DNA of 47,557 bases from an uncultured Pelagibacteraceae bacterium (GTDB lineage Bacteria > Pseudomonadota > Alphaproteobacteria > Pelagibacterales > Pelagibacteraceae), in the NCBI GenBank assembly GCA_902543575.1, contig CACBYV010000004.1, positions 1-47,557 on the forward strand. Direction: 5' to 3'. Positions 1-8,772 of this stretch are shown piece by piece. The notes below the pieces were generated by a model. It saw only the letters and a list, made by a program, of their open reading frames with translations, did not search any database and was not told the DNA's origin. Made by a program: the position numbers and the translations under genes. Numbering within the stretch: position 1 is the stretch's first letter; every line of letters starts with the position of its first letter.

Positions 1-1296
1 GCAGTCAAAGCAGCAAAATCTGCATTTGAGACTTGGAAAGAAACTTCAAAAGAAGAAAGATTAAATTTATTAAAAAAATTATTGAAAATTTATAATTCTA
101 GATGGGATGATATGACTGATGCTATTACTACAGAGCTTGGTTGTCCTAAAGATTGGTGTTCAGCTAATCAAACATCTTCTGGCGCAGGTCATATTGAAGA
201 CTTTATAAAAAGATTAAAAGAATTCGAATTCGAACCAGGTTTTGATAAAGGATCTACTAATCATATTGTATATGAGCCAATTGGAGTTTGCGGATTAATT
301 ACACCTTGGAATTGGCCTATAAATCAAATTGCTTTAAAAGTAATTCCAGCTTTTGCTACTGGGTGTACAATGGTACTTAAGCCATCTGAAATTGCACCAT
401 TATCAGGAATGCTATTTGCAGAGATGATAGATGAGGCTGGATTCCCAGCTGGAGTATTTAATTTGGTGAATGGTGATGGGCCTGGTGTTGGAACTGATCT
501 TTCAGGACATCCTGATGTTGATATGGTCTCATTTACAGGATCTACTAGAGCTGGAAAATTAATTACAAAGAATGCTGCTGAAACTATAAAAAGAGTTTGT
601 CTTGAACTTGGTGGTAAAGGTGGAAATATTGTTTTTGCTGATGCATATCCTGATGCAGTTAGAGATGGCATTAGAAACGTAATGAGTAATTCAGGTCAAT
701 CCTGTGACGCTCCAACTAGAATGCTTGTTGAAAAATCAATTTATAAAAGAGCTGTTGAAGAAGCTGCAGATGAAGCAAATAAAATTAAAGTTGATCTTGC
801 TTCAAAAGCTGGTGATCACATAGGACCTGTAATTTCAAAAACTCAATTCGATAAAATTCAGAGTTTAATAAATAGTGGAATTGAAGAAGGTGCTACTTTA
901 GTAGCAGGTGGTCCTGATAAACCTGAAGACTTAAAGAAAGGTTATTTTATTAAGCCGACGGTATTCACTGATGTTAATAATAATATGAGAATTGCTAAAG
1001 AGGAAATATTTGGACCAGTATTGTCAATCATTCCTTTTGAAAACGAAGAGGAAGCTATCCAAATTACAAATGACACAGAATATGGATTAGGAAACTATTT
1101 ACAAACTGAGGATAAAGAAAAGGCAAAAAGAGTCTCAAAAAAATTAAGATCTGGGATTGTGTATGTAAATCATAAAGCAGCAGACTCTGGAACTCCTTTT
1201 GGTGGCTATAGACAATCCGGAAATGGACGTGAGGGTGGAACCTGGGGATTGCATGAATATCTAGAGGTAAAAACTATTACTGAATGGAAAAATTAA
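1..1296 (+). CDS. NAD(P)-dependent aldehyde dehydrogenase, 5' end outside window
   Basis: Oxidises an aldehyde to a carboxylate with NAD(P)+ in the cytoplasm; the substrate cannot be read from sequence. The reading frame is open from base 1 and reads as ALDH N-terminal helix (AVKAAKSAFETWKE), so the gene begins upstream and the TTG at 82 is not the start. Visible family marks are the TPWNWP cofactor-pocket motif, the FTGST loop, the general-base Glu in LELGG (codon 604-606) and the catalytic Cys in GQSCDAPTR (codon 703-705). About 430 residues are present against about 480 for the family. It leads a plus-strand run with a VOC protein (1 base gap), a homocysteine methyltransferase and MsrA. 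A betaine-aldehyde role is possible from the window's theme but is only inference. Confidence 0.93.
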   Translation, partial: AVKAAKSAFETWKETSKEERLNLLKKLLKIYNSRWDDMTDAITTELGCPKDWCSANQTSSGAGHIEDFIKRLKEFEFEPGFDKGSTNHIVYEPIGVCGLITPWNWPINQIALKVIPAFATGCTMVLKPSEIAPLSGMLFAEMIDEAGFPAGVFNLVNGDGPGVGTDLSGHPDVDMVSFTGSTRAGKLITKNAAETIKRVCLELGGKGGNIVFADAYPDAVRDGIRNVMSNSGQSCDAPTRMLVEKSIYKRAVEEAADEANKIKVDLASKAGDHIGPVISKTQFDKIQSLINSGIEEGATLVAGGPDKPEDLKKGYFIKPTVFTDVNNNMRIAKEEIFGPVLSIIPFENEEEAIQITNDTEYGLGNYLQTEDKEKAKRVSKKLRSGIVYVNHKAADSGTPFGGYRQSGNGREGGTWGLHEYLEVKTITEWKN

Positions 1297-1297
1297 A

Positions 1298-1678
1298 ATG
1301 CTTGGTTATGTAATGGTAGGAACCAATAACTTAGAAAAAGCAATAATTTTTTATGATGAAGTCTTAAAAGTTTTAAATCTAGAAAGAAATTATAAAGATG
1401 AAGTTTGTGCTGGTTACACAGAAAAAAATGGCGATGGAACTATAGAGTTTTATGTGACCAAACCTGTCAATATGAAAAAGGCAACAAATGGAAATGGAAC
1501 GCAAGTTTCATTTATTACATCATCTAGGGATATAGTTGATAAGTTTCATGAGATTGGACTTAAGGCAGGTGGAAAAAGTGAAGGTGCTGGAGGTGAAAGA
1601 CCAGAAGGTTCTGGAGTTTACTATTCTTATATTCGAGATCTTGATAATAATAAAATTTGTGCTTTCACAAACAATTAA
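1298..1678 (+). CDS. VOC-superfamily (glyoxalase/bleomycin-resistance fold) protein
   Basis: A single vicinal-oxygen-chelate domain of 126 residues. The beta-alpha-beta start (MLGYVMVGTNNLEKAIIFYD) is typical of small glyoxalase/dioxygenase-like proteins, and the C-terminal half repeats the fold, ending in YIRDLDNNKICAFTN, the usual last strand. Such proteins dimerise and bind a divalent metal, with reactions ranging from lactoylglutathione lyase to antibiotic binding; nothing here fixes the activity. It starts one base after the aldehyde dehydrogenase stop. Its own stop overlaps the next start codon (TAATG at 1676-1680), so it is almost certainly co-transcribed with both neighbours. Confidence 0.85.
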   Translation: MLGYVMVGTNNLEKAIIFYDEVLKVLNLERNYKDEVCAGYTEKNGDGTIEFYVTKPVNMKKATNGNGTQVSFITSSRDIVDKFHEIGLKAGGKSEGAGGERPEGSGVYYSYIRDLDNNKICAFTNN

Positions 1679-2589
1679 TGTCTTACAATTTAATTCAAGA
1701 AAAAATCAATGAGGGAAAAATTATTTTACTTGATGGAGGTATAGGTGCTGAGCTTGAAAAAAAAGGAGCTAAAATGGATCAAAACCTCTGGTGTGGAAAA
1801 TGTTCGGTAGATAGCCCAGAATTTCTAAAAGAAGTTCATGAAAATTATATTGATGCAGGTGCTGATGTTATTACAACAAATACTTATGCTACAACTCCAA
1901 TTTCTCTTAGAAAACACGGATATGAAGACTCAATTGAATTATTTAATAAACAAGCAGTTCAAATTGCAAAACAAGCAATTAATAATTCAAAAAAGAACAT
2001 CTGTTTAGCAGGAAGTGTTTCGAGTTATGGAAGTTTTCTTAAACTTGGAACAAAGAACATGAAGCCATTTTTTAATGAACATATTAAAATTTTATCAAAT
2101 GAGGGTGTTGATTTAATAATTTTAGAAGCAATGACATCTCAAGCAGAAATCGTGGAGACTATGCTTGAGTGTTCTTCAAATATAAAGTTACCTGTTTGGC
2201 TTTCTATTTCCTGTGTAATAGATCAGAATACAAAAAATATTACACTTGGTTATGATGATGTGAAGAATAAAACTGAAATTTACGAGGATTTAGAAGAATC
2301 GATAAAAAATTTTAGTAAATTACATAAGGGGCCAATTTTAATTGCTCACTCAGATATTAAAACAACGAGTGCAGCTTTAGATACTGCATTAAAAAATTAT
2401 AATGGAGTTATTGGTGCATACCCTAACAAAGGCTATTACGAAAAACCAAATTGGAAGTTTGTGGATGATTTTTCACCCAATGATTATTTGGAAGTTGCAA
2501 AAAAATGGTTTAGCAAAGGTGTAAAAATTGTTGGTGGTTGTTGTGGTATAGGAGTTGAAGAGATAAAAGCTGTTTCAATTTTGAAGTAA
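1678..2589 (+). CDS. Homocysteine S-methyltransferase family protein (BHMT-like), copy 1
   Basis: Cobalamin-independent methyltransferase of the betaine-homocysteine/S-methylmethionine-homocysteine family. It would move a methyl group from a betaine-type donor to homocysteine, making methionine. The N-terminal ILLDGGIGAELEKKGA matches the family's DGG-GTEL motif. ITTNTYAT follows, and VGGCCGIG near the C-terminus carries the paired zinc-ligand cysteines. An upstream in-frame ATG at 1657 lies inside the VOC gene; the ATG at 1678 overlaps the VOC stop (TAATG) and gives the normal N-terminus, so I chose it (303 residues). A paralogue sits at 4233-5216 on the other strand. Donor specificity (glycine betaine, DMSP or other) cannot be decided from sequence alone. 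Confidence 0.88.
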   Translation: MSYNLIQEKINEGKIILLDGGIGAELEKKGAKMDQNLWCGKCSVDSPEFLKEVHENYIDAGADVITTNTYATTPISLRKHGYEDSIELFNKQAVQIAKQAINNSKKNICLAGSVSSYGSFLKLGTKNMKPFFNEHIKILSNEGVDLIILEAMTSQAEIVETMLECSSNIKLPVWLSISCVIDQNTKNITLGYDDVKNKTEIYEDLEESIKNFSKLHKGPILIAHSDIKTTSAALDTALKNYNGVIGAYPNKGYYEKPNWKFVDDFSPNDYLEVAKKWFSKGVKIVGGCCGIGVEEIKAVSILK

Positions 2590-2606
2590 TAATATATTGT
2601 AAAATT

Positions 2607-3062
2607 ATGAAAACTTTTATTGGTGGTATTGGTTGTTTTTGGGACGAAACTAAATACGATGGTATAAAAGGAATATTATCTACCGAATGTGGTTATTGCG
2701 GAGGTGATGATCCTAATGTTACTTACAAAGCAGTTTGTGGTGGGGATACAGGTCACATAGAAGTAGTCAAAGTTCAATATGATGAAAATATTTTAAGCTA
2801 TGAAGATATGGTCAGATTATTTTTTAAACTCCATGACTCAACTCAAAAGAATAGACAAGGAACTTATGTAGGAATTCAATATCGGTCTGAGATATTTTAT
2901 AATAATGATAATGAAAAAAATACGGCAGAGAAAATTTTAAAAGAAATGAATGAGAAATTAGATGGAAAAGTTACTACAAAGATTTCCAAAGAAAAAAACT
3001 ATTGTAAAGCGGAAGGCTATCATCAAAATTACGAGAAAAATAAATCTCTTAAGTTTGGATAA
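2607..3062 (+). CDS. msrA: Peptide-methionine (S)-S-oxide reductase MsrA
   Basis: Repairs the S-epimer of methionine sulfoxide in proteins and free methionine, using thioredoxin. The catalytic signature GCFWDE lies at residues 9-14 with the nucleophilic Cys10. TGHIEVVKVQYD and the C-terminal KAEGYHQNYEKN stretch are family hallmarks. At 151 residues it is close to the minimal MsrA domain with no signal peptide, so it is cytoplasmic. It is unusually cysteine-rich near the front (ECGYCGG and VCGGD where relatives often have non-cysteine residues). It follows the homocysteine methyltransferase by 17 bases, a sensible companion in methionine metabolism. The matching MsrB is far away at 42740-43108. 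Confidence 0.93.
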   Translation: MKTFIGGIGCFWDETKYDGIKGILSTECGYCGGDDPNVTYKAVCGGDTGHIEVVKVQYDENILSYEDMVRLFFKLHDSTQKNRQGTYVGIQYRSEIFYNNDNEKNTAEKILKEMNEKLDGKVTTKISKEKNYCKAEGYHQNYEKNKSLKFG

Positions 3063-3073
3063 AAAATACTAAT

Positions 3074-4231
3074 TTGAAAAAAATTATTTCAGAAAAAAAT
3101 CCAGAATTAGTTACAAGAAAAGATAATAAAGCTCAATGGAATCTCCCAAATAAAAGGAGGTTGGGTTTTAGAAATTTATATAAAATTAATAGATATGGAA
3201 TATACCTTAGATCAGATTTTGTTTTAAAATTAAAAAAAAAAATTAATAAGAAAATTGGTAAATTATCTTCTGTAAAAAAGGTAACTAAAAATAAAGCTTT
3301 TTGCTCTTTAATAGTTGGTAAAGATCAGGATATTTTATTCGAGCAGTATGCAAAGGACTTTTCTACAAATCAGCCTCAAACAATTATGTCAATTACAAAA
3401 ATGTTTATACATTTATTTGTGGGAGAGCTGATAGACAGAAAACTAATAAACTTAAATAAGAAAATTTCATTTTACTTGCCAAAAATTGGCAGTGGTTATG
3501 CAAATGCAAAAGTAAAAGACGTTTTAGACATGAACATTGTAAATCTATATAGCGAAGATTATACAAAAGCTTATTCGTCTTCATTTTTACATGAGCCTGT
3601 GGGAGGATGGAGATTGCCTATTAAAGGTAAAAACATTCAAAGCCAGGAACAATATTTAAATTCAATTAAATCTTTAAAAAGCAGAGATTTAAAAAATTAT
3701 ACCGATCTGGCGCATTATAAATCAGCTAATACCGATGTTATTGGGTTAATTGTAGAAAAAGTAAGTAAAAAAAGTTTAAGACAATGGCTGTTGGAAACAG
3801 TTGAAGCAACAGGATTTGAAGAAGGATTGTATATAGGCACTGATAGATTTGGAACACCGTGGATGTCTGGGGGTGGAAGTTTAATTACAAGAGATTTTTT
3901 AAGAATGGGTTTACTTTTTTCTAGGTTTGGAAAAGGTATAAATGGAAAAAATATTGGTTCTAAAACTTTTTTGAGTAAAACTATTAATAGTGAGGGACCC
4001 AAATACATTCAATTATCTAAAGATAAATTTGTCTGTTATGTTAATTCTTTAATGAAATGCGGTAACTGGATTGGTCACTCTGGGTATGGGGGCCAATTTT
4101 TAGGAATAAATTTGAAAACAAAAGTTGTTGCTGCTTTTTTTTCAGTCTTAGAGACCAAATCTGCAACAAATGAAAAATATAAAAAAGATATGGTAAATAT
4201 GATAGACCAAATAATTAGTAAAGATTACTAA
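3074..4231 (+). CDS. Serine hydrolase of the class C beta-lactamase / penicillin-binding-protein fold
   Basis: A 385-residue serine beta-lactamase-fold enzyme. Three active-site motifs are visible: SITK at residues 106-109 (nucleophile Ser106, Lys109), YKSAN at 215-219 (second-motif Tyr), and HSG at 335-337 (the KTG position, as in EstB-type esterases and class C enzymes). There is no signal peptide, so it is probably a cytoplasmic esterase, amidase or peptidase and not a periplasmic resistance enzyme. The first roughly 70 residues are basic and outside the core fold. The start is TTG at 3074, 11 bases after msrA; no better ATG precedes the conserved region. It ends one base before the convergent gene at 4233. 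Confidence 0.85.
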   Translation: MKKIISEKNPELVTRKDNKAQWNLPNKRRLGFRNLYKINRYGIYLRSDFVLKLKKKINKKIGKLSSVKKVTKNKAFCSLIVGKDQDILFEQYAKDFSTNQPQTIMSITKMFIHLFVGELIDRKLINLNKKISFYLPKIGSGYANAKVKDVLDMNIVNLYSEDYTKAYSSSFLHEPVGGWRLPIKGKNIQSQEQYLNSIKSLKSRDLKNYTDLAHYKSANTDVIGLIVEKVSKKSLRQWLLETVEATGFEEGLYIGTDRFGTPWMSGGGSLITRDFLRMGLLFSRFGKGINGKNIGSKTFLSKTINSEGPKYIQLSKDKFVCYVNSLMKCGNWIGHSGYGGQFLGINLKTKVVAAFFSVLETKSATNEKYKKDMVNMIDQIISKDY

Positions 4232-4232
4232 A

Positions 4233-5216
4233 TTAAGAAAATTTAGTTATTAATGATTTTAAATGTTTATCTGTGACGCCACAACACCCCCCAATAATTT
4301 TTACCTGATCGTCTATTAACTCAGAACACTTATCAACAAATTCAATTTCATTTTCAGTTATTAATGCCTGCATAGTACTAGTGTCAAATTTATGAATCTC
4401 TGGATAGAACATAATTGGCCCATTCCAATTTGATTTTAAAACTTTCATTCCTTCTTTTGTATCAATAAACCAACTATGCATTATGCCATAAACATCTCCA
4501 CCGATAGATTTGAGTGAATTAATTATTTCAGCAAAATTAATAATTTTATCTTCAGGAAGGAATTTTGGCTCATCAGGATATTTTAAAGGGTCATATATAA
4601 TAGATCTCTCTTTTTCTGCTCTAAAATTTCTACCTACTACGGTTTCATCAAATTTACTTATGCAGCAACTTAATCCAACCCAGACAGGCAAACCTGTTTC
4701 TAAAGCAGCATTTAACAAAATTTTAGCGTGATCAATATCTAAAAGCATTTCAAGAATAAGCACTTCGACTCCCTCTTCTTTTAATACCTTCGCTTGTTCT
4801 TTATAATTTTTTTCTTCTTTTGCAAATGATGGTACAAATTTTGTGTCAGGTCTAAATTCATTTTCAGCCAAAGCTAAATATGTTGACATACTTCCAGCAA
4901 TTTTAATTTTTTTTCCAGAATTTTTGACTGCTTGTCTTGCTAACTTAACTGTATCAATGTTAATTTTTATAGTCTGATCTCCTAAATTTGAAGGCTCAAG
5001 ACAATGTCTTGCAGTTCCAAAAGTATTGGTTGTTATCATATCACATCCAGCCTTTATGTGACTTTCGTGTACTTTGATTACTATTTCTGGTGAGAAAACA
5101 TTTGCTAAACCAGAAAAAGCTGGTCCCATTTTTCCACCAAGTCTCTGAATTTCTGAACCTGTTCCGCCATCTAAGAAGATTTTTTTTTTTGATTTCAATA
5201 ATTCATTAATATCCAT
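4233..5216 (-). CDS. Homocysteine S-methyltransferase family protein (BHMT-like), copy 2
   Basis: A second zinc-dependent homocysteine methyltransferase, 327 residues. The N-terminal FLDGGTGSEIQRLGG, the MITTNTFGTARH motif and the C-terminal IIGGCCGV with paired zinc cysteines are all present. It is longer than copy 1 (1678-2589) and differs in the middle, where it has an extra stretch after LSCC, so the two may use different methyl donors. It is the last gene of a minus-strand run: iron alcohol dehydrogenase, amidase, DMT permease, then this gene. Its ATG overlaps the DMT stop (TAATG), indicating translational coupling. The donor is probably a betaine or sulfonium compound, given the betaine genes nearby. 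Confidence 0.88.
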   Translation of the reverse strand: MDINELLKSKKKIFLDGGTGSEIQRLGGKMGPAFSGLANVFSPEIVIKVHESHIKAGCDMITTNTFGTARHCLEPSNLGDQTIKINIDTVKLARQAVKNSGKKIKIAGSMSTYLALAENEFRPDTKFVPSFAKEEKNYKEQAKVLKEEGVEVLILEMLLDIDHAKILLNAALETGLPVWVGLSCCISKFDETVVGRNFRAEKERSIIYDPLKYPDEPKFLPEDKIINFAEIINSLKSIGGDVYGIMHSWFIDTKEGMKVLKSNWNGPIMFYPEIHKFDTSTMQALITENEIEFVDKCSELIDDQVKIIGGCCGVTDKHLKSLITKFS

Positions 5217-6118
5217 TATGCTAATTTCTTCTCTGACTTTGGAACATATACAACTTCAATTACACCACCAAGAATTATCAGAATACTTCCCAGGGTTTCT
5301 CTCCAACCAAAAGGTTCATTTGTTAAAATACTAGCACTAATAACACCAACAATTATTTCAGCTAAAAATAAAATAGATGATAAGCCTGCTCCTAATTTAC
5401 TTGGAGCCCAAAAGATTATTACCCCTGTAGGAATAAAATAAAATATCGAAATAAGTAATAAAAAAGTGGACATTGACATGATAACCTCCACTGATGGAAC
5501 TGGTCCTAAATAATCTACTAAGAATAACCCAATAGGTATACTGGCTAAACCTCCATAAAAAAAGAATGTGAATATAATTGGAAAGACGCCATCAGTTTTA
5601 ATTATTTCCATTCTAATTAAACCAGCACCAAATAGTGCACCTCCAGCAAGGGCCAACCAATCCCCTGCATTTTGAGGTAACGGAATTATATTCTCTTGAC
5701 TGAATACAATCCATAAACCTCCTAATGCTAAACCTAATGTGATTACCCTCTTCCAACCAAATTTCTTTTTTAAAAATATAATTTCAAATATTGTTGTCCA
5801 AACAGGTATCATGTAAAACATGATTAATGCTTTAACTACATCAGTAAGAAGAAAGCTAAGAGCATAACAAACAAATCCACTTCCAACAAAAAAACCAGTG
5901 AGAGGAAATTCCAATCCAATAGACTTTCCTTTTATAACTCTCCAAATTGCGACTGGTGATAATATTAATATTCCAACTGCCATTTGGGATATTGTTCCCC
6001 AGCCACCAGTCAAACCTCCATCTTCTAGTATTCTTTGAGGTAACCAATAAATTCCCCATGAACCAGCGGCAATAGCTAATGCAAATGAAATTTTAAAATG
6101 ATGAGGGTGTCTGGTCAT
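5216..6118 (-). CDS. DMT-superfamily (EamA) permease
   Basis: An inner-membrane protein of 300 residues with about ten predicted hydrophobic helices in two EamA repeats. The first begins near SFALAIAAGSWGIYWLPQRI; the second ends with the typical GSILIILGGVIEV segment and a short basic tail. The family includes metabolite exporters and some importers; the substrate is unknown. It sits between an amidase (2-base gap upstream) and a homocysteine methyltransferase (overlapping TAATG), so it may move a substrate or product of those enzymes. It is one of three DMT permeases in the window (also 8773-9705 and 21849-22796), and it resembles the other two less than they resemble each other. Confidence 0.88.
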   Translation of the reverse strand: MTRHPHHFKISFALAIAAGSWGIYWLPQRILEDGGLTGGWGTISQMAVGILILSPVAIWRVIKGKSIGLEFPLTGFFVGSGFVCYALSFLLTDVVKALIMFYMIPVWTTIFEIIFLKKKFGWKRVITLGLALGGLWIVFSQENIIPLPQNAGDWLALAGGALFGAGLIRMEIIKTDGVFPIIFTFFFYGGLASIPIGLFLVDYLGPVPSVEVIMSMSTFLLLISIFYFIPTGVIIFWAPSKLGAGLSSILFLAEIIVGVISASILTNEPFGWRETLGSILIILGGVIEVVYVPKSEKKLA

Positions 6119-6120
6119 TA

Positions 6121-7533
6121 TTATTGCATTAATTTTGGTTTAAATTTTGAAAAGTTAAAAATTTCTTCATAAGAATTGGCAAAGTTAATTACTTTATTAT
6201 CTTCTTTAACATTTGCTATAATCTGCATTCCCATTGGTAGCCCTTTATTATTAAAACCTACTGGAATAGATATAGTTGGCAAACCAAGCAAACTTGATAA
6301 TGTATAGACTTCCATATATCTATGATAAGTGTCAATTTTATTATTATTGATAAATTCAGGATTATTTAGGTTCTTTTCAAACGGAAATAATTGAGCCGAA
6401 GGTAATGCTAAAAAATCATAATGTTTAAATAGGTTTTGAATTTTATCCATATATTTATTTCTAATTTCTATTGCTTTTAAAACATCGTTTGTTTCAATGC
6501 TTTTCCCTTTTTTATATTCCCAATATGCTTGGGAAGGTAATTCATTTAAATTTTTTAAATTATATAACAAAAAGTTTTCATATAATGTTTTAGCTCTTAA
6601 TGTTGTCCAAGAATACCATAATTCTCCTGAGTTAATTTCAGTTTTTAAATTTTCAACACTTAAATTATTTGACTGTAATTTTTTTAAAATATTTTCGCAT
6701 AAGTCTACAATTCCATCTTCATACTTATATTGTTCGTTTAGATCTATGCACCATCCAATTTTTAAATCTGAAAGTTTTTTATTATTTATATCTTTAAGAT
6801 CGAAAGATAATTTATCCTTTACATTCTTCCCTTTTATATAGTTAAATAAAAATTCCATGTCATTGGGAGTCCTAGCAAAACATCCAGTTGTAGATATTAA
6901 AGGAAAATCTTTTAAATTTTTAATTTCAAATCTATCTTCTGCAATCGCACCAGGTGTTGGTCTTAATCCATAAATATTTGCAAATGCTGCTGGGTTTCTA
7001 CAAGATCCCATCATATCTGTACCATCTGCAAATGGAATTAAATTTGCTGCAACAGCTGCTGCTGCACCACCAGAAGATCCTCCCGCTGACTTACTATAAT
7101 CATAAACATTGGAGGTGGCTCCATAAACTCTGTTAGTAGTATGACAACCAACAGCAAATTCAGAGAGATTTGTTTTACCTATTAAAATTGCGTTTTTTTT
7201 ATAATTATCTACTAATAAAGAGTTCTGTTTTGGGATATTTTTTAATAACTCTTTATATCCATAACAAGTTACCTCATTTTTAATATCAAATAATTCTTTA
7301 ACAGCAATTGGAAGACCATAAATATCATCTTTATCATTATCACTATTAAAATTTTCATCTTTTAATTTTGCTTCTTCAGTAATTTTTGTTTCATCTATAT
7401 GTGAAATAATAGCATTTAATTTTGGATTGAATTTTTTTATTCTATCTAAATAGAAATTTAGTACTTCTACTATTTTAATTTCTCTTTTTTTTATTTTTGA
7501 AACTATTTGATGGACAGAAAAATTCTCAAGCAC
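6121..7533 (-). CDS. Amidase-signature family amidohydrolase
   Basis: Hydrolyses a carboxamide bond with a Ser-cisSer-Lys triad. Lys79 lies in GLPIAVKE, the cis-Ser in the GGSSGG loop (151-156) and the nucleophile Ser177 in GTDMMGSCRNPA. NIYGLRPTPG completes the signature. The 470-residue length is usual for stand-alone amidases. GatA of the tRNA amidotransferase is unlikely because no gatB or gatC is adjacent. The start is GTG at 7533; no upstream ATG fits better, and 10 bases separate it from the iron alcohol dehydrogenase stop. It is part of the minus-strand run ending in the BHMT-like gene. The real substrate is not recognisable. Confidence 0.88.
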   Translation of the reverse strand: MLENFSVHQIVSKIKKREIKIVEVLNFYLDRIKKFNPKLNAIISHIDETKITEEAKLKDENFNSDNDKDDIYGLPIAVKELFDIKNEVTCYGYKELLKNIPKQNSLLVDNYKKNAILIGKTNLSEFAVGCHTTNRVYGATSNVYDYSKSAGGSSGGAAAAVAANLIPFADGTDMMGSCRNPAAFANIYGLRPTPGAIAEDRFEIKNLKDFPLISTTGCFARTPNDMEFLFNYIKGKNVKDKLSFDLKDINNKKLSDLKIGWCIDLNEQYKYEDGIVDLCENILKKLQSNNLSVENLKTEINSGELWYSWTTLRAKTLYENFLLYNLKNLNELPSQAYWEYKKGKSIETNDVLKAIEIRNKYMDKIQNLFKHYDFLALPSAQLFPFEKNLNNPEFINNNKIDTYHRYMEVYTLSSLLGLPTISIPVGFNNKGLPMGMQIIANVKEDNKVINFANSYEEIFNFSKFKPKLMQ

Positions 7534-7543
7534 TTAATTAAAC

Positions 7544-8734
7544 CTATCTTGCTTGTCTAATACTCTCTAAAACTAAAGTCTTGACCTCATCTAATGATGC
7601 CTTTTTAGGATTTTGTCCATAAGCTTGGTCTAACATTGATTTCTTTGCTATTCTCTCTTGGCAATCTTCTGGCACTCCTAATTCATTTAATCCTTTAGGG
7701 ATTTTTAATCTATCTAGAATTACATTTAAGTTGTCTTGAAAACTTTCAATTGAATGGTTTTCAAATTGCATAGCCTCTGACATTCTTTTTACTTTTTCTT
7801 CTAATCCAGGTAAATTATATTTCATGACTGCAGGAAGTATAATTGCATTAGTCAATCCATGATGTGTATTATATTCAGCACCAACCATGTGCGAAATTGC
7901 ATGAACTAAACCTAGGCCTTTTAAGAAAGCTATTCCACCCAAATAAGATCCAATAATCATTCCTCCTCTCGCTAAAAGATTATCAGGTTCTTCGACAGCT
8001 GCATAAAGTGATTTTGAAATTAAATTTAAACTTTCTAATGCAGAACCATCACAAAGTGGATGAAACATAGGAACACTATAACCTTCAATTGCATGTATCA
8101 TTGCATCTATACCGGTCCAAGCAGTAAGATTTGCTGGTAATTTTAAAGTTAGCTCTGGATCTACTAAAGCTAAACATGGTCGGGCATCTGGATGCCATAA
8201 ACAAAATTTCATTCCTTTTTCAAGATGAGTGACCATGGCAGTGACTTCTGTTTCAGCACCTGTTCCTGCTGTAGTTGGAATAGTAATTATTTTTGGAAAA
8301 GGATTTTCCATAGTTAGTTTTGGCGGCTCTTTTTCAAATTCAAAATCCCATAAAGGCACACCGCTATCAACTGTAAGAGAAATTGCTTTTCCTCCATCCA
8401 TTGCACTTCCACCGCCTATTGCAATTATTGCATCATGATTGCCTTCACGAAATTTTTTACATCCAGAATCTATTTCATCATCTCTAGGATTTGGCGATAT
8501 ATTTGAATAAATATCTGATTTGATTTTTGAGTCATTAAGTAAATTTTGTAAATCACTTATAAATGGTAAATTTACACTACCACTATCAGTAACGATTAAT
8601 GCATTATTTATTTTAAAATTTTTACAAAACTTTCCAATTTCTTTAAATCTTCCAGGTCCATAAGCTGTAAAAGTTGGGAATGTCCAATCCTGATTATTTA
8701 ATAAAAATTCTTCATTAAGCTTAAAATTTTGCAT
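7544..8734 (-). CDS. Iron-containing (type III) alcohol dehydrogenase
   Basis: Interconverts an alcohol and an aldehyde or ketone with NAD(P)H and a divalent metal. The nucleotide motif GGGSAMDGGK begins at residue 107. The four metal ligands are all present: Asp210 (TGIDA), His214 (AMIHAIE), His278 (GLVHAIS) and His292 (YNTHHG), with the 14-residue His-His spacing typical of the family. Length is 396. First gene of the minus-strand run that continues with amidase, DMT permease and BHMT-like gene, and divergent from the DMT gene at 8773. Some type III enzymes (GbsB of Bacillus) oxidise choline, which would suit this neighbourhood, but sequence alone cannot show it. Confidence 0.92.
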   Translation of the reverse strand: MQNFKLNEEFLLNNQDWTFPTFTAYGPGRFKEIGKFCKNFKINNALIVTDSGSVNLPFISDLQNLLNDSKIKSDIYSNISPNPRDDEIDSGCKKFREGNHDAIIAIGGGSAMDGGKAISLTVDSGVPLWDFEFEKEPPKLTMENPFPKIITIPTTAGTGAETEVTAMVTHLEKGMKFCLWHPDARPCLALVDPELTLKLPANLTAWTGIDAMIHAIEGYSVPMFHPLCDGSALESLNLISKSLYAAVEEPDNLLARGGMIIGSYLGGIAFLKGLGLVHAISHMVGAEYNTHHGLTNAIILPAVMKYNLPGLEEKVKRMSEAMQFENHSIESFQDNLNVILDRLKIPKGLNELGVPEDCQERIAKKSMLDQAYGQNPKKASLDEVKTLVLESIRQAR

Positions 8735-8772
8735 AATATTTTAAAAACTTATACTAATTTCAATATTATTAA
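8735..8772. promoter_or_regulatory. Short divergent intergenic region between alcohol dehydrogenase and DMT permease
   Basis: Thirty-eight AT-only-like bases separate two divergent starts, so promoters for both must lie here or within the gene edges. AATATT occurs near both ends of the gap. No convincing -35/-10 pair or Shine-Dalgarno is visible. Confidence 0.3.

Noticed and set aside
82..84. TTG at 82 as the start of the aldehyde dehydrogenase
   Set aside because: The frame is open to base 1 and upstream residues match the family, so the true start lies outside the window.
324..671. 115-codon open frame on the minus strand inside the aldehyde dehydrogenase gene
   Set aside because: Antisense shadow of a well-conserved gene, with no recognisable domain.
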